Origin: Candidatus Latescibacterota bacterium
Lineage (GTDB): Bacteria; Krumholzibacteriota; Krumholzibacteriia; LZORAL124-64-63
Length of the DNA stretch: 37,931 bases
Assembly (NCBI GenBank): GCA_030658975.1
Contig: JAUSBL010000024.1
Coordinates: forward strand, 1 to 37,931
Direction of reading: 5' to 3'
In this document: positions 25,803-34,708 of the stretch, in pieces
How positions within the stretch are numbered: position 1 is the stretch's first letter
How the letters are laid out: the number at the start of each line of letters is the position of its first letter
Made by a program: the position numbers and the translations under genes
The notes under the pieces: model-generated
What the model was told of the DNA's origin: nothing
The model's database searches: none
What the model saw: only the letters and a program-made list of their open reading frames with translations

Positions 25803-27236
25803 CTAGAAGCCGGCGCCGCAGCGCGCCAGCAGGTCGCGCGCGGCCCCCGCCAGGGCCGCGCGTTCCGTCGGCGGCAGGTCCGCGCCGTCCACGGCCGCCA
25901 GGAACGCGGGCGCGCCGTCGCGCACGGCGTCCGGTGTCACGGGCAGCTGGCCGGCGTCGAACTGGAAGGACAGCGTGGGCGGGGAGCGCCTCAGGCCGCG
26001 CTCGAAGACGCCCGCCGCCTCGGCCGCGCGGCCCAGGCCGATCTGCGTCAGGGTCAGGTAGAGGAAGGCCTGCGGCGCCGGTCCCCAGTAGAGCAGGCGC
26101 GCGCCGGCGTCCAGCAGGACGGTCGCGTCCGGCGGGATGCGGTCCGGGTCGGTCGTCCAGACGACGGTCGTGCCGAGGGGACCCAGTAGCGCGGGGCCCA
26201 GGTCCCCGGCCAGGGACACGCGCACGAGCGTCGGGTACGCTCCGTCCGCCGCCGGGTCGCCGACCTGCGCGGCATGCAGCGCGGCCGGCTGGAGGATCGC
26301 GAGGCGCTTCGCCGGACCGGCCGGCACGGCGCGCAGCGTCTGCAGCGCCTCGTGGCTGACCGCCGTGCTGCGGACCGCAGGATCGGCCGGCAGCCCGTCG
26401 GCGCCGCGGCGCGCGAGGCGCCACTCCATCGCGCCCCAGGACAGCGCGGCCGCGGCGAAGGGGAGCAGCAGGGCGATCAGCATGCGCGGCGCCGCCCGCC
26501 GGCGCGCGAGGACCGATCCCAGGACGACCGCCGCGGCGATCCAGGCCGCGTAGGCGAGGTGCGGCAGCGCGTGGACGTGGCCGGGCGCGTCTGCGGAGCG
26601 CAGCAGCAGCGCTGACGCGAGGCCGGCCGCGACCGTCAGGACCGCCGCCGCCGCCAGCCGCTGGCGCCGGTGCGCGCGGTCGCCGCCGAGGGCCAGCGCG
26701 GCGGCCAGGACCGGCAGCCCCAGCGCGCACTCCTGGCTCAACAACGCCAGCAGGCCGGCGAAAACTGCCGTCGCCGCGGCGCGCGGGCCGCCGGCGAGTA
26801 GCCGTTCGACGCAGAGCAGCGACAGCGTCGCACCCAGCAGTTCCGCGATGCCGAAGGCCCGGTAGAGCGGGGCGAAGGCGAACGGCGAGACCGAGACCAG
26901 CAGGGCCGCGGCGAAGGCGCCGGTGCGGGAGCCGCCGGCCCGCAGCGCGAGGCGATGGGCCAGCGCCGCCGCGGCCCCGTGCAGGAGCAGGCGCGTCACG
27001 GCCCACGGTCCGGGAGCCGCGCCCAGCAGGGGGCCTAGCGCTTTCCAGTAGGCGATCTGGCTGAACCAGAAGGCGGGAGCCTCGCCGGCGCCGGCCAGAC
27101 CTCGGGCGCGGCCGAGCAGTTCCCAGTCGGCGCCGTGCCACCAGGCCCCCAGCGCCGGCAGGCGGCCGAGCACCGCGGTGAGGAACAGCAGCAGTTCCGT
27201 CTGCCCGGCGGGCAGGGATTGGCGTTCGGCACTCAC
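25803..27236 (-). CDS. Multi-span membrane protein of unknown function
   Basis: 477 aa. A GTG at 27236 is preferred, with AGGAG about 9 nt upstream; several hydrophobic spans follow. The pattern (LGRLPALGAWWHGADWELLG, then FWFSQIAYWKALGPLLG, RAFGIAELLGATLSLLCVERLL, LSQECALGLPVLAAALALGG, LALGG...LTVAAGLASALLL) resembles GT-C type membrane glycosyltransferases and TMTC-like proteins. Asp in GADWE could be the loop acidic residue these enzymes use, but a clear family match is not visible. The last 200 residues look soluble (VVWTTDPDRIPPDATVLLDA). It is a lone minus-strand gene, divergent from the DUF1684 gene. Confidence 0.72.
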   Translation of the reverse strand: MSAERQSLPAGQTELLLFLTAVLGRLPALGAWWHGADWELLGRARGLAGAGEAPAFWFSQIAYWKALGPLLGAAPGPWAVTRLLLHGAAAALAHRLALRAGGSRTGAFAAALLVSVSPFAFAPLYRAFGIAELLGATLSLLCVERLLAGGPRAAATAVFAGLLALLSQECALGLPVLAAALALGGDRAHRRQRLAAAAVLTVAAGLASALLLRSADAPGHVHALPHLAYAAWIAAAVVLGSVLARRRAAPRMLIALLLPFAAAALSWGAMEWRLARRGADGLPADPAVRSTAVSHEALQTLRAVPAGPAKRLAILQPAALHAAQVGDPAADGAYPTLVRVSLAGDLGPALLGPLGTTVVWTTDPDRIPPDATVLLDAGARLLYWGPAPQAFLYLTLTQIGLGRAAEAAGVFERGLRRSPPTLSFQFDAGQLPVTPDAVRDGAPAFLAAVDGADLPPTERAALAGAARDLLARCGAGF

Positions 27237-27435
27237 GTCCCTGGTCTCCTGCGCAATGGCGCGAGGTCGGGGCTGCCGCGGGCGGCGCGATATGCTATCC
27301 TGACCGGGCGACGCCGCCGGGGGCGGCGCCGCTTTCGTGCCCGCGGGCGCGGGTCGCGACGTGGCAACATTAACGAGGGTTCCGGCGGCGGGCAACCGCG
27401 CAACGCCGCCGGGCGAACCGACGGGAGACCAGGGG

Positions 27436-28089
27436 ATGACGAGCAGGACGACGCTGATGCTGGGCGCCTTGACGATCCTGGCCGCGGTCGGCACGGCGGG
27501 GTGCGTGTCGGAGGCCCCCGGCCCGCTGGCCATGACCGACCAGGAGCTGGAGGCTTGGGAGATCCGCCTGGTCGAGTTCCGCATCGACAAGAACGAAGCC
27601 TTCATGGACTCGACGCAGACCGCCCTGCGCGCGCAGGACCTGCCCGGTTTCGAGGGGCTCAACTACTACTACCCCGAGAAGAGCCTGCGCTACCGCCTGC
27701 CCCTGGAGCCCGTCACCGGCGAACAGAAGGTCGAACTGGCCAAGCGCAAGGGCAACACCGTGCCCTACGTGATCAAGGGCAAGGTCACCTTCGCGCACGA
27801 GGGGAAGAACCACACGCTGTCGGTGCTGGGGCCGGCCGACCTCAAGGACGGCGACTACCTGTGGCTGCCGTTCTACGACGAGACCTCGGGCGAGGAGACC
27901 TACGGCGGCGGCCGCTACCTCGACCTCGAGATCGCCGCGGACGGCACCGTGGAGGTGGACTTCAACTTCGCCTACAACCCGCTCTGCGACTACAACCCGG
28001 AGAAGTACAATTGCACGCTGCCGCCGGCCGGGAACCGGTTGCCGTTCGCGGTGCGGGCGGGAGAGAAGCTCTTCCACGCGCAAGAGTGA
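27436..28089 (+). CDS. DUF1684 lipoprotein
   Basis: 217 aa; I chose the ATG at 27436, with GGGAG 8 nt upstream, because it gives a signal peptide with lipobox TAGC (Cys22-23 region). The DUF1684 signatures are clear: RIDKNEAFMDS, GFEGLNYYYPEKSLRY, YLWLPFYDETSGEETYGGGR, RYLDLEI, VDFNFAYNPLCDYNPEKYNC and PPAGNRLPFAVRAGEK. The family's function is unknown; most members are small secreted or lipid-anchored proteins. It is followed after 15 nt by the DUF456 gene, so the pair is probably co-transcribed. A TATGCTAT block at 27291-27298, the same as before 5064, is a possible -10 region. Confidence 0.9.
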   Translation: MTSRTTLMLGALTILAAVGTAGCVSEAPGPLAMTDQELEAWEIRLVEFRIDKNEAFMDSTQTALRAQDLPGFEGLNYYYPEKSLRYRLPLEPVTGEQKVELAKRKGNTVPYVIKGKVTFAHEGKNHTLSVLGPADLKDGDYLWLPFYDETSGEETYGGGRYLDLEIAADGTVEVDFNFAYNPLCDYNPEKYNCTLPPAGNRLPFAVRAGEKLFHAQE

Positions 28090-28104
28090 CGGGAGGGACT
28101 CCCG

Positions 28105-28647
28105 ATGCCGGCCGTGGCTGACCTCGTGGCGGAGTCCGGGCGCTGGCTGCTGCTGGGACTCTGGATCCTGGCGCTGCTGGCCACGCCGCTGCTGACGGTC
28201 CTGGGGCTGAGCGGCAACTTCGTCATCGTCGGACTGGCGCTCCTGCACGCCCTGGCCACCGGTTTCACCCCGCTCACCTGGCCCTTCCTGCTGCTCCTGC
28301 TCGGCCTCGCCCTGCTGGGCGAGGCCGTGGAGGCGGTCGTCGGCACGCTCTACGTCGCCCGCAAGGGCGCGAGCCGCCTCGGCGTTCTGGGCGCCTTCGC
28401 AGGGGGGCTGGCCGGGGCCGTGGCCGGCAGCGCCGTGGTGCCCGTCGTCGGCGCCGTGGCCGGCGCGTTCGTGGGCTCCTTCCTCGGCGCGGTGATCGGC
28501 CAGTACTGGCGCGAGCGGCGCCTCGAGCCCAGCCTGCGCATCGGCTGGCACGCCTTCGCCGGCAAGACACTGGCCAGCCTCTTCAAGGTCGCCGTCTCGG
28601 CCGTGATGATCGTCCTGATCCTGCTGCGGGTCTTCCCGCGGACCTGA
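28105..28647 (+). CDS. DUF456 family membrane protein
   Basis: 180 aa, ATG with GGGAGGGA upstream. Four or so hydrophobic spans: WLLLGLWILALLATPLLTVL, LSGNFVIVGLALLHALA, PFLLLLLGLALLGEAVEAVVG, a Gly/Ala-rich pair (LGVLGAFAGGLAGAVAGSAV, GAVAGAFVGSFLGAVIGQY) and KVAVSAVMIVLILLRVF. The PLLTVLGLSGNFVI opening and the glycine-rich paired spans are characteristic of DUF456, a small integral membrane family of unknown role. It is 15 nt after the DUF1684 lipoprotein gene and 46 nt before the MFS gene. Confidence 0.88.
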   Translation: MPAVADLVAESGRWLLLGLWILALLATPLLTVLGLSGNFVIVGLALLHALATGFTPLTWPFLLLLLGLALLGEAVEAVVGTLYVARKGASRLGVLGAFAGGLAGAVAGSAVVPVVGAVAGAFVGSFLGAVIGQYWRERRLEPSLRIGWHAFAGKTLASLFKVAVSAVMIVLILLRVFPRT

Positions 28648-28693
28648 ACGGGTCGGGCTGGCGCCGGGGCGCTCCGGCTCGCATGATGGTGCC

Positions 28694-29992
28694 ATGACGG
28701 CTCGCGACGACAGCCTCGATGCGATCGCGCTGGAACGCCTGACCATGCGCCGCTACCTGCTGGGGATGGTCTGCCAGGGGGTGTGGTGGTCGGGCTACAT
28801 CCTGTTCCCCTTCGTGCTGGCGAAATCGCTGCTCGCGCCCGGCTGGCTGGTGACCTTCACCGTCATCCTGGAATCGGCCAGCATGGTGCTGGCCATCTAC
28901 TGGGGACGGATGCTCGAGCGCGGCGGGCGCCGGCGCTGGCTGGTCTGGGGCGGACTCGGCGGCCGCGCGATCATGGTGCTGATGCTCCTGGTGCGGGGCC
29001 CGCTGGCGTTCACGGCCCTGCTCGCGGTGGTCTACTTCTTCTCCTCGCTGGTCTATCCCGCCCAGAACGGGATCCTGCAGGCCAACATCCGCGCCGACCG
29101 GCGCGGCGAGGCGTACGGGCGCGGCGCCCTGGCCCAGCACCTGACGGCCGCGGCGATGAGCCTGCTGCTGGGCGCCCTGCTGGACCGCGATCCGCAGAGC
29201 TACCGCTGGATCTACCCGGTGCTCGGCCTGGTCGGCTTCGCCCACCTCTTGATCCTGGCCCGGCTGCCGCGTCCTGCAGGTAGCCGGGAAGCCGGCGATG
29301 CCGTGACCCCGCGCCGGCCGCGTGAGCGGATCAGCATCCAGGGGCTCGCGGACGCGGCCGCCTCGCCGTTCCGCGAGGCCGCGGAAACCTTCCGCGTGGA
29401 CCGCGACTTCTACTGGTTCGAGATCAACTTCATGATCTACGGCGTCGCCTACATGATGCTCATGCCGGTGGTGCCGCTGTACTTCACCGAGGAACTGGAT
29501 CTCAGCTACCAGCAGATCTCCCACGCCCGCATTTTGATCGCCTCGCTCGGGGTGGCGCTGCTGGGTCCGCTCATGGGGCGGCTCATGGACCGCCACCACC
29601 CGGTGCGGCTGTCCAGCGTGAGCTACGCGGCGCTCGCCCTGTACCCCCTGACGCTGGCCGCGGGGACCCTGCTGCCGTCGGTCTCGCCGGCCCTGGTCGC
29701 CTACGCGGCCTTCGGCGTCTACGCCCTGGCCATGGCTGGCATCAACGTCACCTGGAACGTCGGTTCGATCAGCTTCGCGCCGCCGGGTCGGGGAGGCTAC
29801 TACCAGGGCGTCCACGTCGCCATGGTGGGAGGGCGCGGCCTGATCGGCCCGCTGATCGGGTTCGCCGTGCTGCGCCTGCTGGGTTACCGCGAGGTGTTCG
29901 CCGTGGCGGCGGTGATCTTCCTGGCGGCGGCGGTCAGCTCGGCGCTGCTCGGGCGGCGGCTCAGCCGGCGCGATCCCGTGACGCCCGCCTGA
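28694..29992 (+). CDS. MFS transporter
   Basis: 432 aa, ATG start. About twelve hydrophobic helices in two halves, with the first-loop MFS motif WGRMLERGGRRRWL after helix 2 and a repeat of it as LMGRLMDRHHPVRL in the second half, and a central hydrophilic linker (about 200-235). These are the marks of the major facilitator superfamily; direction and substrate cannot be told. It continues the DUF1684-DUF456 series and is followed by the CMD gene after 85 nt. Confidence 0.9.
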   Translation: MTARDDSLDAIALERLTMRRYLLGMVCQGVWWSGYILFPFVLAKSLLAPGWLVTFTVILESASMVLAIYWGRMLERGGRRRWLVWGGLGGRAIMVLMLLVRGPLAFTALLAVVYFFSSLVYPAQNGILQANIRADRRGEAYGRGALAQHLTAAAMSLLLGALLDRDPQSYRWIYPVLGLVGFAHLLILARLPRPAGSREAGDAVTPRRPRERISIQGLADAAASPFREAAETFRVDRDFYWFEINFMIYGVAYMMLMPVVPLYFTEELDLSYQQISHARILIASLGVALLGPLMGRLMDRHHPVRLSSVSYAALALYPLTLAAGTLLPSVSPALVAYAAFGVYALAMAGINVTWNVGSISFAPPGRGGYYQGVHVAMVGGRGLIGPLIGFAVLRLLGYREVFAVAAVIFLAAAVSSALLGRRLSRRDPVTPA

Positions 29993-30077
29993 GGCCCCTG
30001 TGGCTTGCCGGAAGCGGACTCCCGTGCGAGTCTGTTCCCGCCCCGCCGCGAACCACCCCGATCCCGAGGAGGCGGCC

Positions 30078-30437
30078 GTGTCCGCACGCCTGCAGGCCTT
30101 CCGCGAGTACCGCGAACGCATGAACGCGCAGATCCTCGACGAAGCCACGTTGACCACGAAGCGCTTCTTCAACCTCGACACCCGCTGCTACGAGGACGGC
30201 GCCCTGAGCGCGCGCACCAAGGAGATGCTGGGCCTGAGCGCTTCGCTGGTGCTGCGCTGCGACGACTGCATCGCCTACCACACGATCCGCTGCGTCGAGC
30301 TCGGGGTGAGCAAGGCCGAGATCCTGGAGATCTTCGACGTGGGTCTGATCGTGGGCGGTTCGATCGTCATCCCTCACCTGCGACGGGCTCACGAGCTGCT
30401 CGCGGAACTGCAGGGTGGTGACGCGCCCCAGCCGTGA
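30078..30437 (+). CDS. Carboxymuconolactone decarboxylase/AhpD-like protein
   Basis: 119 aa from the GTG at 30078, with GAGGAGG 5 nt upstream; the small upstream extension has no good ribosome site. The CMD-fold signature CDDCIAYHTIRC gives Cys61, Cys64 and His68, the CxxC...H set that AhpD-type proteins use for peroxidase-linked disulfide reduction. The C-terminal helix ends in PHLRRAHELLAEL. It may be an alkylhydroperoxidase, but no partner peroxiredoxin is adjacent. It lies after the MFS gene and before a long leader. Confidence 0.87.
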   Translation: MSARLQAFREYRERMNAQILDEATLTTKRFFNLDTRCYEDGALSARTKEMLGLSASLVLRCDDCIAYHTIRCVELGVSKAEILEIFDVGLIVGGSIVIPHLRRAHELLAELQGGDAPQP

Positions 30438-30524
30438 ACCCGCTGTGATTAATATAATTATCAAAACCGTGACGCTTTCGGGAGAATTTTGACGTATCCT
30501 TCTGCGCATCCGAAACCTGAAGGG

Positions 30525-30568
30525 GACCGGTCCCGGAAGGCGCGCTGCGCGCGCCTTCCGGACCGGTC
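30525..30568 (+). other. Long GC-rich hairpin in the leader of the MXAN_6640-type metalloprotease gene
   Basis: Left arm 30525-30545 and right arm 30549-30568 pair over 20 bases with one bulged C in the left arm and a three-base loop (TGC). It ends 28 nt before the start codon of the gene at 30597 and is not followed by a T-run, so an ordinary terminator is unlikely. Upstream lies an AT-rich island (about 30448-30468) containing TATAAT at 30453. The hairpin could regulate translation or mRNA stability; this is not shown. Confidence 0.6.
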
Positions 30569-30596
30569 GCCCTTGCACCCCTGTCAGGAGGAAGCC

Positions 30597-33587
30597 ATGT
30601 CCCGGAGGCTCACGCTCGTCATCCTGTGCGGCGGTCTGCTGCTCGCGATGGCCGGTCTGGCGCACGCGCACGCGGGGACCCCGCAGTTCTCGCGCATCGA
30701 CAGCGCGCTGGAAGCCGGCGGCATCGACGCCGAAGTGGCCCTGCTCTACAAGTTCTACTACGTCTTCGATCCGGAGAAACTGCCCGCGGACTACCGGCCC
30801 GAGACGGCCGGACCGATCAAGTGCGCCACGCCGCTGATCATCGAGTTCGAGAATCTGCGCGGCGAACTCTCCCCGGGCACCGTCACGGCCATCGACGCCA
30901 TGCTGGAGGAGCCGGCCGGCAACAAGGCCCTCTACATCAGCCCCTCGGGCCGCTTCCGGTTCACGTACCTGACGACCGGCGTGAACGCCGTGCCGGCTGC
31001 CGACACGAACCCGGCCAACGGGGTCCCCGACTACGTCGAGCGCTGCGCGACCTACATGGACACGTCGTGGACCACGGAGATCACCAACCTCGGCTTCACC
31101 GCGCCGCCGCTGGCCCCCTACTACGAGGTCAGCTTCGAGAACATGGCTGCCTACGGCTACACGAGCGTCGTGTCGGGCACGCGCACGCGGATCGTCCTGG
31201 AGAACAATTTCGCCGGCTTCCCGCCGAACGACGATCCCGACGGCGACGCGCTCGGCGCCGCGAAGGTGACCTGCGCCCACGAGTTCAAGCACGCGTCGCA
31301 GCGCGCCACCTCGTCCTGGAGCGAGGGCGGCTGGGTCGAGCTGGACGCCACCTGGGCCGAGGACGTCGTGTTCGACGCCACGAACGACTTCTACAACTAC
31401 CTGCCGAGCGGCAGCGGCATCACCGCGCCGACCAGCCCGCTGGACGCCGGCGGCGCCGGCTCCTACGAGGACTGCATCTGGCAGATCGTGATGAGCGAGA
31501 CCTGGGGCAACCAGATCATCGTCGACTTCTGGAATTGGCGCCGCCTGAACACGACCCAGTCGGTGATGGACTCCTACAGCGCCATCCTTTCGATGAACGG
31601 CTCGTCGCTGGGCCAGTTTTTCGCCAAGTACGCGGCCTGGAACTACGCCACGCGGACCAAGGCCCTGGCCGGCATCGGCTACAGCGAGGCGGCCTCGTTC
31701 CCCAACAGCGTGGTCACCGCCGGGAGCTCCTACCCGTACGTCGCCTCCGGCACGATCACTCACCTGTCGGCCAAGCCGTTCCACTTCACCGGATTCACGG
31801 CCGGAGAATACGGTGATCTGCGAGTCCAGTTCGACGGCGGGAATCTGGTCGAGATGGGCCTGGTCGCCGTGATCAAGAAGCGCGACGGCACCGGCGTCTA
31901 CGAGACCATCCCCCTGAACCCGAGCACCCAAGCGGCCAACGTCCTGCTGAGCGTGCCGCTGGCCCAGATCCTCTCGGTGGGCATCATCATCTCCAACACC
32001 GACATCGGCGCCAACAACGTGGCCTGGAACCTCACGGTCAGCAAGCAGCTGCCCCTTGGGACGCCGCAGGTCAGCCCCGCAGACGTCGCCACAACCCTTG
32101 CCCCGGATGTCATCGACACCGAGACGGTCACGCTGACCAACGTCGGCCCGCCCGGGTCCATCCTGGACTATGACGTCTACGTCATGGACCAGGCGCCTGT
32201 GCTCAAGGCGGCGCGGCCAGTCGGCGCTGTCGCCGCGACCGGCCGCAGCGTCCCCGAGCTGCGCCAGGCAGAGATGATGAGCGCACCTCGCTACGCGGGC
32301 GACTGTGTCCTCGGCAATAACGACACGGTCGGCATTCAAGGCCACACCAACGGCTGGTGGGCCGGTGTGGAGACCTACGCCACGCGCATAAACCCGGCCG
32401 ACTACGCCTGCAGCTGCAACCCGGGCTTCAACGTGCGGGCGATCCACATGGTTCTCTACCTGGAGCCGACTTCCGCGCCTCGGGTCCAGGTGCACTTGGC
32501 CGCGGCCGGCGGCGCGTGCACGACGCCCGGCGGCATCCTGGCCAGCAGCAGCCCGGTCACCTTCTCGGGCTTCGCCGCCAACGGCTATTACGACATCGAG
32601 GTGCCCTGCGACTTCACCTGTCAGGACATGACGGGCCAGTATTTTCTGCTGTTCGAGTTCCTCGACACCAACGGCCCGGTGGAGATCGTCCTGGACTCCT
32701 CGCCCCAGGCCTGTGTGAACTACAACGACTGGGGCTCGGGCTATGCCGACGTGGTGAGTGGGTACGGCTTCCCCGGCGACTGGCTGATCTGGGCCGACAT
32801 CGACTGCTGCGGAGTGCCAACGCCAGAGGTTGCGGTGCTGACCCCGAATGGCGGCGAGATCCTGCAGGTCGGTGCCAGTACCACGATCACCTGGGCCGCG
32901 ACCGTGTTGACCGAGGTCAAGATCGAGGCAAGCCAGAACGGCGGCGGCACCTGGGCCACCGTCTTGGCCAGCACGCCCAACGACGGCAGCGAGACGGTGA
33001 CCGTCGGCGGTCCCGCTTCCCAGAACAGCCTGATCCGCGTCAGCAGTCTCGACGGTATGTACAGCGACGTCAGCGATGCGCCGTTCTGGACCTACCAGTC
33101 GGTGCCTTGGCTGGACGTGACGCCTGTCTCAGGATCGCTCGTCCAGAACGCGAACGTCCCGCTGGCGCTGGGCTTCGACACCACGGCGATGATCGATGGC
33201 GTCTACTACGCCTACCTCGTGATCACCAGCAACGCCGGCACCTGGCCCGACGTGGTGCCGGTCGTCCTGACCGTGTCCGACCCGAACACGGACGCCGGCG
33301 ACGCGCCGCGCGTCTTCCGCATGGACGGCAACGCGCCCAACCCGTTCAACCCCATGACCACGGTCTCCTTCAGCCTGGCGACGGCCGGCCGCGCGACGGT
33401 CGACGTGCTGGACCTGCAGGGCCGCGTGATCCGCACCCTGTTCACGGGCGACCTGCCCGCCGGCGTGCGGGCCCTGGTCTGGGACGGCCGTGACGACGCG
33501 GGCCGCGAGGTGGCCTCGGGCGCCTACCTGGCCCGCCTGCAGTCGGGCGGCCGGACGGCGACCCACAAGATGATCCTGGCCCGGTAA
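30597..33587 (+). CDS. Secreted MXAN_6640-type putative metalloprotease with FlgD-like C-terminal domain
   Basis: 996 aa, ATG with AGGAGGA about 6 nt upstream and signal peptide MSRRLTLVILCGGLLLAMAG. The peptidase domain, about 30-400, has the zinc motif HEFKH (His228, Glu229, His232) followed by WVELDATWAEDV, where Glu255 is the likely third ligand. The layout CAHEFKHASQ ... WAED matches the MXAN_6640 family. After an Ig-like stretch from about 480, a TPNGGEILQVGASTTITW domain of the Kre9/KNH type appears near 747, and the FlgD-like domain follows (NAPNPFNPMTTVSFSLATAG ... WDGRDDAGREVASGAYLARL). It probably acts outside the cell. The leader contains a strong hairpin. Confidence 0.87.
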   Translation: MSRRLTLVILCGGLLLAMAGLAHAHAGTPQFSRIDSALEAGGIDAEVALLYKFYYVFDPEKLPADYRPETAGPIKCATPLIIEFENLRGELSPGTVTAIDAMLEEPAGNKALYISPSGRFRFTYLTTGVNAVPAADTNPANGVPDYVERCATYMDTSWTTEITNLGFTAPPLAPYYEVSFENMAAYGYTSVVSGTRTRIVLENNFAGFPPNDDPDGDALGAAKVTCAHEFKHASQRATSSWSEGGWVELDATWAEDVVFDATNDFYNYLPSGSGITAPTSPLDAGGAGSYEDCIWQIVMSETWGNQIIVDFWNWRRLNTTQSVMDSYSAILSMNGSSLGQFFAKYAAWNYATRTKALAGIGYSEAASFPNSVVTAGSSYPYVASGTITHLSAKPFHFTGFTAGEYGDLRVQFDGGNLVEMGLVAVIKKRDGTGVYETIPLNPSTQAANVLLSVPLAQILSVGIIISNTDIGANNVAWNLTVSKQLPLGTPQVSPADVATTLAPDVIDTETVTLTNVGPPGSILDYDVYVMDQAPVLKAARPVGAVAATGRSVPELRQAEMMSAPRYAGDCVLGNNDTVGIQGHTNGWWAGVETYATRINPADYACSCNPGFNVRAIHMVLYLEPTSAPRVQVHLAAAGGACTTPGGILASSSPVTFSGFAANGYYDIEVPCDFTCQDMTGQYFLLFEFLDTNGPVEIVLDSSPQACVNYNDWGSGYADVVSGYGFPGDWLIWADIDCCGVPTPEVAVLTPNGGEILQVGASTTITWAATVLTEVKIEASQNGGGTWATVLASTPNDGSETVTVGGPASQNSLIRVSSLDGMYSDVSDAPFWTYQSVPWLDVTPVSGSLVQNANVPLALGFDTTAMIDGVYYAYLVITSNAGTWPDVVPVVLTVSDPNTDAGDAPRVFRMDGNAPNPFNPMTTVSFSLATAGRATVDVLDLQGRVIRTLFTGDLPAGVRALVWDGRDDAGREVASGAYLARLQSGGRTATHKMILAR

Positions 33588-33616
33588 CGCGGCGTCAGAG
33601 TCAGGGATCGACGAAG

Positions 33617-33646
33617 GAGGGCCCCGGGCTGTAGCCTGGGGCCCTC
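33617..33646 (+). terminator. Possible terminator hairpin after the MXAN_6640-type metalloprotease gene
   Basis: GAGGGCCCCGGG (33617-33628) pairs with CCTGGGGCCCTC (33635-33646) over 12 bases with one G-T pair and a six-base loop. It sits 29 nt after the stop codon of the gene at 30597 and 24 nt before DUF503. No T-run follows, so it may be a terminator of the type that needs another factor, or simply a leader structure. Confidence 0.4.
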
Positions 33647-33670
33647 AGCACGATCCCGAGGAGACCGCAC

Positions 33671-33985
33671 ATGGACGATATCCGCGTGAACACCGGTTTG
33701 CTGGTGCTGGACCTGCGGCTGCCCCACGCCACGTCGCTCAAGGAGCGGCGCCAGGAGCTGCGCTCCCTGCTGGACCGCCTGCGCAGGCTCGAGTTCGCCG
33801 CGGCCCAGGTCGGACCCTCCGATCTGCAACAGCGGGCGTTCGTGGCGGTGTCGACCGTGTCCGGCGCCCCGGCCCAGCTGGAAGAGCGGCTGGACCAGGC
33901 CGAGACCCTGGCCTTCGGCACGGCCTTCGAGGTGTCCGTGCTGAGGCGGGAGACGGGGGTCTGGTCGGGGCCATCGGCCTGGTGA
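33671..33985 (+). CDS. DUF503 (YlxP-like) family protein
   Basis: 104 aa, ATG with GAGGAGA upstream. The sequence follows the DUF503 pattern: a strand VNTGLLVLDLRLPHATSLKE, the SLKERRQELRSLLDRLR helix, FAAAQVGPSDLQQRAFVAVS and a second amphipathic helix ERLDQAE. The family has a ferredoxin-like fold and is often near ribosome-maturation genes (rbfA, truB); here it precedes a cyclase and an RsuA-type enzyme instead. Its molecular role is unknown. Confidence 0.88.
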   Translation: MDDIRVNTGLLVLDLRLPHATSLKERRQELRSLLDRLRRLEFAAAQVGPSDLQQRAFVAVSTVSGAPAQLEERLDQAETLAFGTAFEVSVLRRETGVWSGPSAW

Positions 33986-34063
33986 CGGCGTCGAGGCTGG
34001 CCAAGCTGCGGGGATTGTGCCACATTGCACCGACCGATTCCGACCTGCGAGGGGAGACGCCCG

Positions 34064-34708
34064 ATGTCCCTGATCGACCTGAGCCATCCGCTGGCGACCG
34101 GCATGGCGGTCTATCCCGGCGACGAAACGACGCCCGTGATCAGCCGCCTCAGCTCGCACGGCGAGGGGCGCCACCAGTCCTCGGCCTTCGCGACCGGCTG
34201 CCACGCGGGCACGCACATCGACCTGCCGCTGCACTTCCGCGCCGGCGAGCCCGCGCTCGAGGACTTCCCGGTCGGGCGGTGCGAGGGGACGGCCGTGGCG
34301 CTCGACGCGCCGCAGGGAGCCATCCCGCCCGCCGCGCTGGCCGGGATCGACCTGTCGGCGGTGGACTTCGTGCTGCTGCGCACCGGCTGGGCCCGCCACT
34401 GGGGCACGCCGCAGTACTACCGGGACTGGCCCTGGCTGACCGAGGGCACCGCGCTGCTGCTGGCCGACGCCGGGCTGAAGGGCGTCGGGCTGGACAGCCC
34501 GAGCATCGACCCCTTCGGCGTCGAGACCGCGCACCACATCCTGGCCGCGGCCGGCCTCATCAACATCGAAAACCTCGCGGCCCTGGATCGCCTGCCGGCG
34601 GGCCCGTTCCGCTTCGCGGCCCTGCCGCTGCGTCTGGCCGGCGCCGAGGCGTCGCCGGTGCGCGCCGTGGCCTGGGTGGGGGACGGGGGAAACCGCCGTG
34701 CCGGATGA
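34064..34708 (+). CDS. Cyclase family protein (kynurenine formamidase-like)
   Basis: 214 aa; I chose the ATG at 34064, with AGGGGAGA upstream, as it gives the usual N-terminus (MSLIDLSHPLATGMAVYPGD). The metal motif of the family, HAGTHIDLPLHF, is complete (His47, Gly49, Thr50, His51, Asp53, Pro55, His57), and the later GLDSPSIDP and HHILAAAGL segments fit. Members include kynurenine formamidase (KynB) and metal-dependent hydrolases of cyclic or formyl amides. No other kyn gene is near, so the substrate is open. The end overlaps the RsuA-type gene by 11 nt. Confidence 0.9.
   Translation: MSLIDLSHPLATGMAVYPGDETTPVISRLSSHGEGRHQSSAFATGCHAGTHIDLPLHFRAGEPALEDFPVGRCEGTAVALDAPQGAIPPAALAGIDLSAVDFVLLRTGWARHWGTPQYYRDWPWLTEGTALLLADAGLKGVGLDSPSIDPFGVETAHHILAAAGLINIENLAALDRLPAGPFRFAALPLRLAGAEASPVRAVAWVGDGGNRRAG

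Noticed and set aside
25784-25804. Direct repeat CGCAGAGACT twice, separated by one base
   Set aside because: Only ten bases in two copies across the gap between convergent genes; it may be chance or a small duplication.
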